Part shown: positions 34,869 to 46,581 of the stretch, piece by piece
How positions within the stretch are numbered: the stretch's first letter is position 1
Layout: every line of letters starts with the position of its first letter
Source of the DNA: Fennellomyces sp. T-0311
Lineage: Eukaryota; Mucoromycota; Mucoromycetes; Mucorales; Lichtheimiaceae
Direction: 5' to 3'
NCBI GenBank assembly: GCA_025266875.1
Contig: JALLLT010000048.1
Span: forward strand, 62,001 to 126,000
DNA: 64,000 nucleotides
Program-made: the position numbers and the translations under genes
The notes under the pieces: generated by a model
The model's database searches: none
Told to the model about the DNA's origin: nothing
The model's input: only the letters and a program-made list of their open reading frames with translations

Positions 34869-35802
34869 TTAACTTACAATACTTGACTTCCACCAATTTG
34901 TTCGTTTTTCATTGGATACGCGCACATCTGTAAATCCCCATTCGTCTTTGATCACAAATTCGCCTGGTATGGTCCATATCATCCAGTTACCATTGGCCAC
35001 ATTTTTATCTCTATAAAAGAATGCCGACGGCGCTGTGTAACGCAGCTCCGATTGTTCTCCTTCACCATCCTATCTCTGAATCTCAATCGTTCGGTTTGAC
35101 GACTTTAGTTGAGCCTTACTCGTAAAGCACGGGCAACGTAATCCAAAGGCTCATCTACATAAGCTGAGCGTGAGATTCGTTTTCGCCACTGAAGTCGATA
35201 TCTTCCTGGCGGAACCCCTTCAATCACTCCCCAGGTCTATATTTTAGTCGTCAGTAGTGTGCACATAAAGTAGTAATTAATACAAAGTACGTACATCATA
35301 CCAGCAGACACTAGTCATTTCCACAACTGCACCATAGATACTTTCCTGTGTTTTCTCCGTTCTAAAGAAAGAGGCATTTGATCGTGCCATATCATTGGCG
35401 GCAGAGATCCGGCAGTCATCTGTATAACCCATTAGTATGAATACACGATATGAATGTCATTTCAGACTGTACCTTTTTGCATATAGTGCTCACGCCAAAT
35501 ATTTAAATCTTCAGGACATATATCGTTGTTTCCTTTAAGTATTTGCTTGTATAATCGTGGAAATCGAGTTTTAGTCATTATGATCCAGAGGTATACGTCT
35601 TGAGAGAGTGCTCTGAGTGCACGGTTGCACTATACAAATAAGTGAGATGAGGAGCAGGCCATTAAAAAAAATGTGACGGGTTGCATACTTTGCCAATGTT
35701 TGCGATATCACTTCCTGTTAATCGAGCGAATATTGGAAGAAGGATTTCTCGTGGGAAATCCTCCAGTTTCATCATCGGGTTGGGGCTTTGGGCAGATGAC
35801 AT
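34869..35802 (-). CDS. F-box protein with PP2-like C-terminal domain
   Basis: Probable SCF adaptor with a lectin-like PP2 (phloem protein 2) domain; ligand unknown. Exons: 35802-35689, 35629-35473, 35419-35295, 35236-35120, 35069-34869; 237 residues. Seen: an F-box (LEDFPREILLPIFARLTGSD, then NRALRALSQDVYLW), IWREHYMQK, a beta-rich C-terminal part with AVVEMTSVCWYD, WGVIEGVPPGRYRLQWR and WTIPGEFVIKDEWGFTDVRV, ending near RTNWWKS. The stop used may lie just past a further donor (GTAAGT), so a last short exon could be missing. It lies between the two arms of the inverted repeat, and a fragment of it recurs at 46.1 kb. Confidence 0.7.
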
Positions 35803-36288
35803 GCCTGTGTTAAAAAAGATACGTATTACTGTCTGAAGATCATGTGTTTCATTTATATCAAAAGTTATGCGGCTTAGGTATGTACCGTTTTTGGGTGCAC
35901 TGTTGCTGTGGCGCTGGAAAGTGGGCACCAAGTGTGTTGGATCGGGTAGTCTTGAGATAATGCACAGTGTCAACGTCAACATTACTGCTGAGTAACGGAT
36001 TTGCTTTTAAAAATGGTAGGTTGTCCGAAGCTGTGCAACGGCAAAGCCAACAGTGACTATTGTTACGACGTTTCTTGTTCTCAAGAAATCCTGATAATAG
36101 TCGCTGTGACACAACTTCCTAATTAAGTTCTGATAAAAGTTAAGTTCAAAAGCTATTATTTATTTCTGAGAGTTATTAGACATGCTCCTGTATGTAAAAG
36201 GTCCTCCCTTGTGGTACGTATGTTAGGTAAAGGTCAAAGTCAGACAGATGTCAAGATCCAAACACTCTCCAAATTACGGACACGGATT

Positions 36289-36397
36289 CACTGTAAAAAA
36301 TCCTAATGTAACATAGTGAGATGGTACTATAAATTTATACAAAGTCTTGTAAAATCTTGTGAAAACTGCCATTTTACAAGAAAAACTTTTTACAGTG
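36289..36397. mobile_element. 109-bp MITE with CACTGTAAAAA ends
   Basis: Starts CACTGTAAAAAATCC and ends CTTTTTACAGTG, an 11-bp terminal inverted repeat. The interior holds a second inverted pair (CTTGTAAAAT...ATTTTACAAG), so the whole can fold. Its first half recurs in diverged form at 46245-46294. No clear target-site duplication. Confidence 0.55.
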
Positions 36398-36424
36398 GTC
36401 GATATCCAAATATGATCCAAAATC

Positions 36425-36790
36425 TATATTTTCTATAAAATACAGATGTAAGAAAATGTATAAATCGGATAAGAGCCTGAGGAAAGGTATACGTAAATAG
36501 CGTGTATCAATCATCTGTAAAGCTTAGTTCTTCCCTAGATAAAGTTTTCGATATATAAAATTCTTTTTATCTTAATATTTCTATTCTATCTCATCGAGAA
36601 TCGACAAATTGATAACTTTTTTTAGGCTATTACCGCAGTTTGGCAACGGATATGAAACCAATTCTTGAAGAACTCTTGCGTTTACTAACACTAACTTTTG
36701 CATAGAATCTTGATAAGAAATTCCTTAAAACATCTCGCTATTGTCTGTTTTTAGTTGTGCCTAAACCGTACAAAAATCGACATAACACTA
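36425..36790 (-). repeat. inverted-repeat arm B (without the Tc1 insertion)
   Basis: Reverse-complement partner of arm A (31740-33472). It preserves the uninterrupted junction (on the minus strand ACATTTTCTTA joined to CATCTGTATTTTATAGAAAA) where arm A carries the Tc1 element. The outer end, GACATAACACTA at 36779-36790, mirrors TAGTGTTATGTC at 31740. Confidence 0.7.
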
Positions 36791-36840
36791 TTCATATAAA
36801 TTAATGTCGCCAAGGCAAGATTTTTACGACACAAGATATA

Positions 36841-36904
36841 CAGTGGCTTCCTTTATGGAACGACATTGTTTTTTGACTAGCGACATTACTTTTTGGACAC
36901 ACTG
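36841..36904. mobile_element. 64-bp TA-flanked mini-element
   Basis: Begins CAGTGGCTTCC and ends TTTGGACACACTG, with TA directly outside both ends (36839-36840, 36905-36906). CAGTG ends and a TA target suggest a deleted Tc1/mariner derivative. The inverted repeat beyond the first bases is weak. Confidence 0.4.
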
Positions 36905-37245
36905 TACCATATATTTGACAGCTGTCGCCTATGCAAGACTATCTACGAGATACGCTTGGCTCGTTTTGCACTACTAGTCGCGTGGATGAAAGTTCTATTA
37001 CGCGTTATCTTTTTCTTTTTTCCATTCAAGACGCGTTAGCATGCTTCTCAGCAAATGTCCGTTCTTGCACGCCAATGCGATTTTCTATTAATATAAGTAG
37101 CTTATTGTGTGAGCCTGACAATAACTGAATACACTGAAAAACATATATCGTGGCACAACCTCTGCTGGACGTGATAATAATTCGACGTATATGAAGTGTG
37201 ATAAGAAAATACGGTAAGCTTTTAGGTATGTGTTATGAGATACTG

Positions 37246-38542
37246 TTAGATTGGAGCACCGGAGTAGCCAGGGACCTTTTCCTTCAACAGGTTTTCAGTA
37301 AACTCCCACAAATGAGCGGCATTTTTATCCGAAGAAGAGTATGCATTTAGACACCCATTCTCTGCAACAGGAACCTGACCAGTAATATTATTTAGCATCA
37401 ACTCGAAACTATTTGTTGAAAGTGCACTTACAAAGTATTTGCCCCTGATATCCTTGCTTTCCACCTCTGGACTTGTTGCTAAATAAAGCTGGGTAAGTGA
37501 TCCTTCTTCCGAGGACACTGCTATGACGTTCTCCACAAAACGCTTTATGAAAGTATCCTCCTTCATGGAATGTCGGATAAGTTCAGTGCGAACAATTCCA
37601 GGGTGATTCACGTTGACATATAACTATTATTGTTCAGTAAACAGCTGTCAGAATTCATTTTAAGCCGGGATGGTTTGTATTCAAGCACTCACGTTATTAA
37701 CTCCTTTGGCTTCTAACCGTTTAGCGAGTTCACGAGTAAACAAAACGTTGCATGCCTAATCAAAATAATTACTTGCGTAAGATAGTTACTGCATAAATAG
37801 ATCACATCCTTTTACCTTGCTAAGGCCGTAGTGGAACGTCTTACTGTAAGTCTTTTCGTCGTTTACTTTATCCAGGCTCACAGCGCTCAACGATGTCATC
37901 CCATTGCCACTTGAGCTGACATTTACAATCCGACTAGGCGTTGATTTCTCCAACAGAGGAAGCAATAGCATAGTCAAGTAAAAATGGGCAACATGATTCG
38001 TTGCGAACTGGGTTTCAATACCTAAACAAAACTTATATAAGCGAACATCGTCTTTGATTGACGTTTTTAGCATACCATCCTCCGAAAGACCATATGGACA
38101 CATCATTACACCCGCGTTGTTCAAAAGAATATGAAGCTCCTTGTGCTTGGACATAAATTCTTCGGCAAAAGCTTGAACAGATGCAAGCGAAAGCAGATCT
38201 AGCTTTATGAACTCGACCTTGTCATTTCCGGTAATTTTTTTGACATCGGCGACGGCAGCTTGTCCCTTATCTGGGCTTCGACTTGCTACAATGCTAGAAA
38301 GTACAGTTAGCTATGCAAATACTATTTTAATTATCAAGCTTTATAACACTCACACACGGCAATTCTTCCTTGCCATTTCAATTGCACAGATTTTGCCAAT
38401 CTAAAGGTTACTAGTTAAATAGCTGTTGTTTTTTCTATTAGGACATTAGAAATCTTACGCCAGTGTTACTACCAGTAATGATAGCAATCTTGCCGGAGAG
38501 ATCTGGGATATCTGAGAATTCAAAATGCCTCTTTGTGAACAT
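37246..38542 (-). CDS. short-chain dehydrogenase/reductase
   Basis: Classical-type SDR of the retinol-dehydrogenase/WWOX-like group; NAD(P)-dependent oxidoreductase, substrate unknown. Exons: 38542-38459, 38400-38354, 38293-38076, 38021-37816, 37755-37693, 37623-37246; 331 residues. Seen: cofactor loop TGSNTGIG at residues 22-29, split by the first intron; VIVASRS, where Arg after the second strand favours NADPH; NNAG (LLNNAGVMM); the structural NHV region (FATNHVAHFYLTML); catalytic Ser in IVNVSSSGNGM; YGLSK with catalytic Tyr and Lys; and VNHPGIVRTEL. All key residues are intact. The gene stands alone beside the transposon-rich region. Confidence 0.9.
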
Positions 38543-41500
38543 GGCTTTGCAAAAAAAAAGTATAGATCTTGACTCCTTCCATTTGAGTTTTGCCTTATAT
38601 ACTTGACTAACATTGTAAAATAGGAAGTTGATATGATGTGGCTACTTTGCCTTTTCAAAAAAAAACTTCAAAATAGAAGGTGGTAACGTCAACGGCGGAA
38701 CCCAATATGGTAATAATTACGCTCACTTTTCCTTATCCAGTTTCTCAATAAATATGAGTACCAGTATACGCAATAAATAAGGCTTACAATAAAAAGAATT
38801 CGAATAGTATCATATTTAACTTTTTGCATAATCATCAAAGTATCTCCAGCTGTTTTGGTCCTTCGGAAAGATCTATTACCCCTTATGGGCAAACCACGTA
38901 ACCTTCCAAAACAAATGTATCATGCCTACTACCTTGACACATTATCAAGCAGAAGGCGATATTTAAAAGCAACATATAGTGTTTACTATCATACAGTTTC
39001 TTCCTGAGTATAGTAATATATGTTTTGACTTACTCATACAACTATGATGGACAAATTATCTAGAAAGATAGTGCCAAAAGATGCTATGAATAATACTTCA
39101 TAATTAGGTATCTCATCCGAACTTTTCAGTATCTACATACCAAAGCGGAAGCTGTGTACTCTGATGTTACTCCGTGTTTGAATCTTGTTGTTGTGTATGA
39201 CTCATATTGGTAAACGCTCACTGATACGAATTTTAAAATGGCTTACATCGATAAGAATTTTGGAATGACTCATACGATACCGGCCGCAATGAATTGCAAA
39301 AGGACGACCGGAACCATTTTAGAGAGCTATTTACATATTTTTTCGGCACAGGGATTTTTAGATGGAAATGGGTTGACACATTGACTTTTGCAATACCTAG
39401 CGAAATATTACGTCTCTGAAAAAGTTTGCTGTATCTCGCTCAAATCTTCGACCCTCATTCTCAAAAAAAATCTGTCCATCTAGCTCAAATATCTGTGGAA
39501 GCTCTGCAATTTGGCACTACCAATATACGTAGGAGAAAAATTCGAACACATTCCGGAAAATTCAACCCAAGATCATATCATGAAATGAAGAATTTTACGT
39601 TAGATTTTGTAGGGTTCGATATACAATTTGGTATTTTATCTCCTAAAGTTACGCAGCGCTCTTTGGAACATGATGGGTAATGTTAGAGCTAGCATAAGAG
39701 GTACTCATTCAATGATATCGTGTTTGCTATTTCGTGAAATTGCTAGCCTTTATGAGCAAAAAAGCCCTAACTTATATATCGACCATCACAAAGTCTAACT
39801 TAAAATTCTGTAATATAATATGCTACTGTAGAATAATGACTACCATAGCTACTTCATAGCTGTTAGTGTTATTGTAATAAATAGACTGGTTGCTATGATT
39901 AATAGGAAATCACTATGTACTACGGAGTTTTTCTGTTGAAATACCTGTTTAACAATGATACCGTAAGTTTTTTCATAGAGTACGTCCCCTTTCCTATGTT
40001 TTTTCACGTATGACTCCTCCGCTTTCTATGCTTTTCAAATTTGGCGTTTCAGATGCTGCTTTTTGATCAATTCCTTCCAAAATCAGTCTGTTTTCTGCCA
40101 TATCTCTATCCCAAATTACGCTAGTAATACAAGCTAAACTGCGTCATACGGTTCTTGACTGGTACCTACTATCCATAATAAATCAACTGGGTCAGTTTCT
40201 ATTCAACGAAAAAGACTATCAAGAAGGTTTTCCGGAACACTAGCCTTGGTTTTTCGACTTCCTTCGAATTTTCTTGACTTCGTCTCTTTTTCATTTCATG
40301 TGTTCCCTTTGCTCTGACATACTATCTGGTATGCTTTTGCCTCTGACTTGTTCCACTGTGGACCTTTTTGATCTACCTAAGCTTAGCAGAAGCTTACGCG
40401 TTTTAGGCAATAACTCGGTCGCAGATAGCCCTAGAAACACAAACTTAACGGCTTTATAAAGCATATGTTTTAGAACATTCATTACAAAAGTGAAACTATG
40501 CTCCTATGTACATCACAAAAGCGATTTTCAGCTCTCATTTGAAGGCCAGAAATTGCATTTCTTCAAAGTAATTTTGCCCCTGTTGCTAATTGTTTAAGCC
40601 ATTATCATCACTGGATGTACCTATAACTTCCCTACAGAACATTCTTATTTATTAAAGAAATCCAACCGCTGGTGAAGCCGGTAAATGTGTCCAAAAATGA
40701 TGCATGAATTCCATCGGAGCGACGAACGCAGAATTTCATTATTTCTGTACCGAATCAACTCTACATGATTGGTGTGCCAGAGAACGAAGGAGAGCTGTAT
40801 ACTGTCCCTATTCATCCACCAATTATATTTCATCTTCAGCAGCTTATATAATGTTCATTGTTACGATATACGTTCCTGACGAAATGATGACGCTTCTAAT
40901 CCTCTTGTCGGATTAGAGCATTTACTGAAGCATCCGAATTCTATGAAGTACACTTATGAAAACGAATTTGCGGTAAATAATGGTATCATAAAAATGATAC
41001 GTAGAAAAGCACACGAGTTACCTGAAATTTGGCATCCCAAAGGACCCTTATCGCTGGGATGTAATAACCACGTTACCAGTAAATACCTATAATCCTTTTT
41101 CGAGAGCAAATGTTCGCAACGGCTGCTCTAACCTTTCGAATTGCTACATTGGTACAGTGGCTTTGCAAACCAAGTTAAGCAAAGCATACGTACGATTTAC
41201 TTCAATGACTTTTGCAACGAGCTATTAATCATCATGTACTGTCTATATTAATCAAAGGGTACACTAATTGTACAAATACCATGAGACGTTTATGATGCAA
41301 AGGAAATATAGATCATAGTTTTTAGCCTATAATAAATATAGTGTGCTTGAGAACGGCATGTCCTTTAGATACAATCACTTTACTTTAATGCGCACTGATG
41401 GCTAACTATAACCCAAACATGCTGACACAGATATTTCTACTCAATAAGGATAATGTGTAAATTAAGAAATATAATGTTTAAAACAAACAAAGAATACTGA

Positions 41501-43415
41501 CACTTGATGGGAAGTCATGTGTTCATATCGGTAACCATCAGATGAGCTCCGTGAGAGTTTATTTACTGATACACTACCTTTTAGGCTTTCACATTTGAAG
41601 TGTTACACGCTCAAGTGTGGGGTTCAATTATGATGTAACAATCCTTTTTTTAGGATAGTCAATATTCGGCAAGACAGATTGTGTATTCATTTTAGTGACC
41701 AATGAAATCTGCGCTTGCTGCTCTAGCCTACTTAGGAACGATAGGATGTACGCGGGACATATCTATATTATTTGGAGCATCATTATCTTTACCCCGGGGT
41801 TAACGGATTTTTACCATATACCGAGCCTGTCGTATTTATTCTATTTATCCATAACGTATACAACTAATGCCCTTATGACATGCTTACACAATAAGACAGT
41901 AGCTTAACGTATGAAACGGCCGCAAAAACCACCATCACAACTGAAAATTCCAGTTTAGCTTTTAACTGCCGTGCTGCTAGCATATACCATTGAGCCCCTA
42001 TTTTTGAAACAGCAATGACAATTCCTTGCAGCAGTGAGCAATGATTTTAGCCGCATTTAGCTCTAGGAGCGACTTGTCACTGTGATCGTTAAAAGTGATC
42101 TATCTCGTACGTGTAATTCGGAATTTCTTTCTACTATGCCCACAATAACAAAAACTCGGGATGTTTTACTTTTGTAAAAGGTGGATCTGACAGTAATCTA
42201 TGAGTATGTAGATATTCCCGCAGATTATTCTGCCCAATTACTATGTACGTAGAAAACTTTGTCTTGGGCAAAAGTGCAGGTCTATTCAGGAATGATTGTG
42301 CTGCAGGCTGGAGCGTGTTCAGTACCTTTTGCTTACAGTATAATGGTTATTAGCGCCACATTATTGCAAATCCAAACTGAAGAGAGAATATATGCAAGCG
42401 AACTTGAGACTGATCGGAATGGTAGGAGAGACTAATAAGTTGCCGAGCTTACTTTTTCTGGAGATCAGATATTGTATCTGTATGTAAAGAAAAGTAAAAA
42501 CCTGCAATGAAACATATGAAACATAAACTATCTGCAGGTCATGCATTGTAGGCGTATGACTGAGAAGCTGATTCTAGTATAACCTTCGCTTCGGTTATGT
42601 ACCTAGCCTGCAAACGACGGACAAGAATATGATAGAATTTCCAACTGTAAGCTGCACTATTGGTCATCAAAAATATTTCAACCAGCAGCAATGATTTCTT
42701 CCAACGATATTGTGCTGAGCAGAAAAAGCTATTTTTTAAAAGAGAATCCGCCACTTTGGTTATGTCACTGCAATCGTAAATGGAAAATGTCACCGAGTGC
42801 CAAGCTTGAGGAGACCTTGACTGCTAGATTTCGGATCGCAAACCCTTCATGATGCTTCTAAATTTAGTCCTCCAGCCATAATGAAAAAAGAAAACTCAAG
42901 CCATGACAGCACCTATCCATACGAGATGCCGTGAATTTGTCATCATCAAAACGGAACGTGGATCAGTGATTATCCTGAGAGCAGCCCTATCAACAAGACT
43001 ATCTGAGGTGATCATCGAAGTTTGGGAACGAACCTTGTCGGAGACGCTCGACACCACTTATTTATCAACATGAGCTAGAATTACGTGAATTAATCCATCA
43101 TAAATAGTTGCAAAGCTCAGCAACGGCTAAATTTATTGCTATGTAAGCCGATTGACAAACATTACTACCATGACAACAGGTAGCCATAGTATTCGTAGCA
43201 ATACAAGTAATCTTTAGATAGACCATAGTCTGTAAGTGGCAACAGGAGTCAATTAGAGTGAAAGTTTCCATACTGAAAACCACATGGGAAGGGAACACAA
43301 ACACACATGTTCTCTCCGATGCATTTTGACCATGTTTGTACGGGCAGAAATCCCTGTATCATGTGCATAGAACCCCACCTTTTGCCGCCACATTTCTTTC
43401 TGCTTCCCTTCCTTA
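38543..43415. other. long gene-poor interval
   Basis: Nearly 5 kb with no gene I can support. Around 39210-39290 a roughly 30-bp unit (GATACGAATTTTAAAATGGC / GATAAGAATTTTGGAATGAC) occurs about twice in tandem. Minus-strand frames at 40291-40482 and 42539-42793 look somewhat protein-like (the latter has QYRWKKSLLLVEIFLM), and frames upstream of the second continue with many stops. They may be relics of transposase-like genes, but I cannot identify them. Confidence 0.4.
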
Positions 43416-44097
43416 ATGTCCACCGCAAATGTACTTGACCCAGCAATGCTGAATCGCCTAGACCCATCATCAAACATGGTCTTTGTTGCTGCCGTCACCG
43501 TAGGCGAATCGCAATCCTACTACTTTCGCCAAACTTTGAGCACCACTCCATCGTCGTCAAAATACAATCAACCAAAACAGATCATTCCATCTGTGCCCCG
43601 CCAAAGAATGTAGGCATCCCTTCGCAATGTGTATCTTGCAAACTAACAACTTTTACAGAAAAGCACCACCCAACTCGTTCTTATCACCAATTCGGTCCGA
43701 AAAAACTCCTCCTCGTCGCAGCATCAATAACAATCATGCAGCACTGCCACCACCGCCATCAACGCCGTTAGTGCAACCGCCACAGCCCAAACAAAAACCT
43801 CGCAGACCTTATCCACTTATGCATGCAATCTCATCGCCCGCTTCGCTTCTTTCGTTAAAAATGAATCGTAGGCGGAGAAAGGTTAGCTTTGATGAAAACG
43901 TAGTGGTGGTCCGGACCATCATCCACACAGATGACGACGACGATGAAGAAGAGGATCTAGAACATGAGGAGGTAACGGGCTGGAGACGACACTCAACTGG
44001 ATCTGCGCCACCGCCGTCAGATGATATCGAGAATAATGAGGTTGCCAAGCAACAGATATTAAGTGTATCTAATTCGTTGAAGCGTTTCGTAATTTGA
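43416..44097 (+). CDS. low-complexity hypothetical protein
   Basis: Not recognised. Two exons (43416-43609 and 43659-44097) joined by a 49-nt intron with an AACTAAC branch site and TTTTACAG acceptor; 210 residues. Seen: a Ser/Thr/Pro/Gln-rich N-terminal half with a poly-Pro run (LPPPPSTPL), a basic cluster with a possible RVxF-like PP1-docking or nuclear-localisation region (MNRRRRKVSFDENVVVV), then an acidic run (DDDDDEEEDLEHEE) and a short helical end (AKQQILSVSNSLKRFV). KVSFDENV resembles PP1 docking motifs ([RK]VxF), so it could be a phosphatase regulator; that is inference. An AATAAA follows the stop. Disordered overall. Confidence 0.6.
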
Positions 44098-46105
44098 TAC
44101 GACCTTGTCATCAATAAAAATATGTACAATATCCAACATATGCTTGCTACGTATGCATCAAGCCATGCCGTGTCTGAAGAAACAAAGCCTCCTTTCTTCC
44201 CTCCACATTAGGCAAACTGGCTGAGAGTATCACCCGCTCTTGTGATTGTTCTATTCACATGCCAACATTGAACCTGACCATTCTTCAATACATATCAATT
44301 CTTGTGATACTTTTATACTCATGCTCAAGAGGAATAGTGCGGATCCAGATACACAACCAGGGGAGGATGGGTCTAGAATACAGCAGGGATGGCTCCATCA
44401 ACAGTATGATTATACAGCTCTCCTATGTTGTCTTCTTTGATATTGACAGTTGCTGTATTGGTAATACATGCCACGAGTTTGGTGATCCACATTACGCAGG
44501 AAACTGAGTGTGGTTGTCAATCGGAAAGCAATACACTATTGAATTTATATCCAGGTCAAGGGTGCATAATCACATTAGACCATAATTAAACGGCTCTTAT
44601 ATCATCCACCTTTTATATACAAAGTGCAAATATTAGAAAACAGATCCTCTTGGACAAATGGTTCGATTAAGTGGCTATTTATCAAATGGACATGATGTGA
44701 TATTTTTATTAAGTTAAATTAAATGCCACGTGTTATAGGATATCACTCGTATCCTTAATCTCACAGTAGGGCGAGATGATTTTACAAGGTTTATAAAGTA
44801 ATATTTTTCATCGGATTATTTGCTGTGAATTGCCTCGTAGTATCAACTGAATCAGGGGCAACTCAAGAGAACGATTTTGAAGCCTAAAATGAATTGAGAA
44901 GAGACCATATACGATCCGTTACGTCGTGGCTTTGGTGGTAGAATCAAATGAAAGAAGAGATACATAGCATGCTAAAAAAAATTCTTTGGGAGCCTAGCCG
45001 ATTGTCGAATTATCTTTAATGTGTTCTATTTCCAAATTCCAAGCTATTCCATGCGACCACGAAAGTACCCTCCTCTTGGTTGTACGTGACCGATCTAAGT
45101 ACTCCTATATACCTTCGTGTTTGTACGTAACCTCATCGTCAAGTTTGCAATCATCGACCTTAGATTTGACATATATGGACCATCCGAATACATCAAAGAA
45201 GCCTGGCTCATAGCAGTATGTTTGGTTGTACTCGTTTTTTTACATATGCTAGCAGCTAGTAAAAACGTGTAGTAATAAAAAATGGGAAGATTTGGACTTC
45301 TTTATCGGACTTAGTCCTTGGACACCACAGCTGGTAAGAGATTCGCACCATGTAAACTGTATCTATTGTCAAACTTCGCTGTAAGTGATCAAAGGTACAG
45401 AAGGATGGGATAAACGAATCTGAATTTTATAGCTTCAACTCGGCCGCACTGCAAATCGCCTTCATCGTATTTGCCGACGATACGAAGGTATGTTACAGTA
45501 ACGCGGTGACCCGTGTTTGCATTTGACTTTGCTTGAAACCGTTTTATCAACTTCAATAACATCTTCCCCGAACTGAAACAAAGATTTTCCGCTCGATCTT
45601 GATTAGGCTGTCAGCTCCCGTTAAGCATGACTGAATTACTCGAACGCACTTGCTTTCCCTAACGACTCATCTAAATGGTGAGATAGTGACATGTCGAAAT
45701 GATCCAATTCTCATTCTTTAAAATGTGCTTTCTTTTCCTTGCCCGACAGCTATAGCAGATATGGTATGCATATCTTCGCATGTGACATGGTAGACAAGTA
45801 CTAATGCAAACTGTATGTCAAACTTCTACAAAGTGGTGCGAAAACCGGGGTTCAACTGTATATTACTGACTATGTCGTGATTTCATTGAAGACATGGAAT
45901 ATGGGATTTCACTCCTCCTTGTTATCAAACGACGTAAGTTATTACTACACTTAATATTGGCCTGTACTACAGCCCGGACTTCCAGAGAACTTTACAACTT
46001 TGTCTCGTATTATTTTAACAGAATCTTCTCAATTATTATATTATATTCTTATTATATTTCACTCATTTGTCGTTGCGTAGCTTCTCAAGAAGTATAAATA
46101 GGCGG

Positions 46106-46242
46106 CTTCAATCACTCCCCAGGTTTATATTTTAGCCGTCAGTACATATATAAAGCAGCGAAAGAAAAAGAAACAGCCATCATATAGAAGATATTATGGA
46201 CTATTTTCACAACTGAACCATGGATACTACTGCTCTGTGTTG
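46106..46242 (-). pseudogene. fragment of the F-box/PP2-like gene
   Basis: Matches 35214-35356 of the F-box/PP2 gene in the same orientation: CTTCAATCACTCCCCAGGT, TATATTTTAG and CGTCAGTA, then after a diverged stretch TTCCACAACTG.ACCAT.GATACT and CTGTGTT. It spans the start of exon 4, the third intron and the end of exon 3, so it was copied as DNA with its intron, not from mRNA. No open frame. Confidence 0.65.
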
Positions 46243-46244
46243 CC

Positions 46245-46294
46245 CACTATAAAAAATCCTAGTGTAACATGATGAGACGATACTATAAAATTAT
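46245..46294 (+). repeat. partial copy of the 36.3 kb MITE
   Basis: CACTATAAAAAATCCTAGTG followed by TAACATGATGAGACGATACT matches the first half of the MITE at 36289 with a few changes. The right end is missing. It abuts the F-box/PP2 fragment directly. Confidence 0.6.
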
Positions 46295-46581
46295 GAAGTG
46301 CTGGATATTCGAGACGTATGCAACAGCCGTAACCGCCCTAGTCTGGCAACACACGTGAACCTACTAAAACATCATAACGTGACAAAACATTATTTGCATT
46401 CAACATCGCGCAGATTGTAAATCAACAAGATCGGTGTCGAAATGGAGGTTTGTTAAGAAAAATAGAATGACAAGTTTAGTTACACAAAGCATTCTCACGC
46501 GGTACAAAAGCTCAGCGTAATTCTGCAAACTGTGTTCTTTCGCTTTCCTTTCCGCGCTTTCACTTTTATTGCTACGAATCC

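Larger units (their letters stand above)
35803..37245. other. transposon-rich spacer
   Basis: Between the F-box/PP2 and SDR genes. It holds a 109-bp MITE (36289-36397), repeat arm B (36425-36790) and a 64-bp TA-flanked element (36841-36904). No gene: the minus frames at 35858-36112 are 5' flank of the F-box gene, and the plus frame 36931-37128 is unidentified. Confidence 0.5.
44098..46581. other. gene-poor interval
   Basis: No gene seen beyond short frames on both strands. Near its end it carries a duplicated piece of the F-box/PP2 gene and an adjoining half MITE (46106-46294). The last 200 bases are the inositol oxygenase promoter; I see CT-rich sequence but no firm TATA box. Confidence 0.5.
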
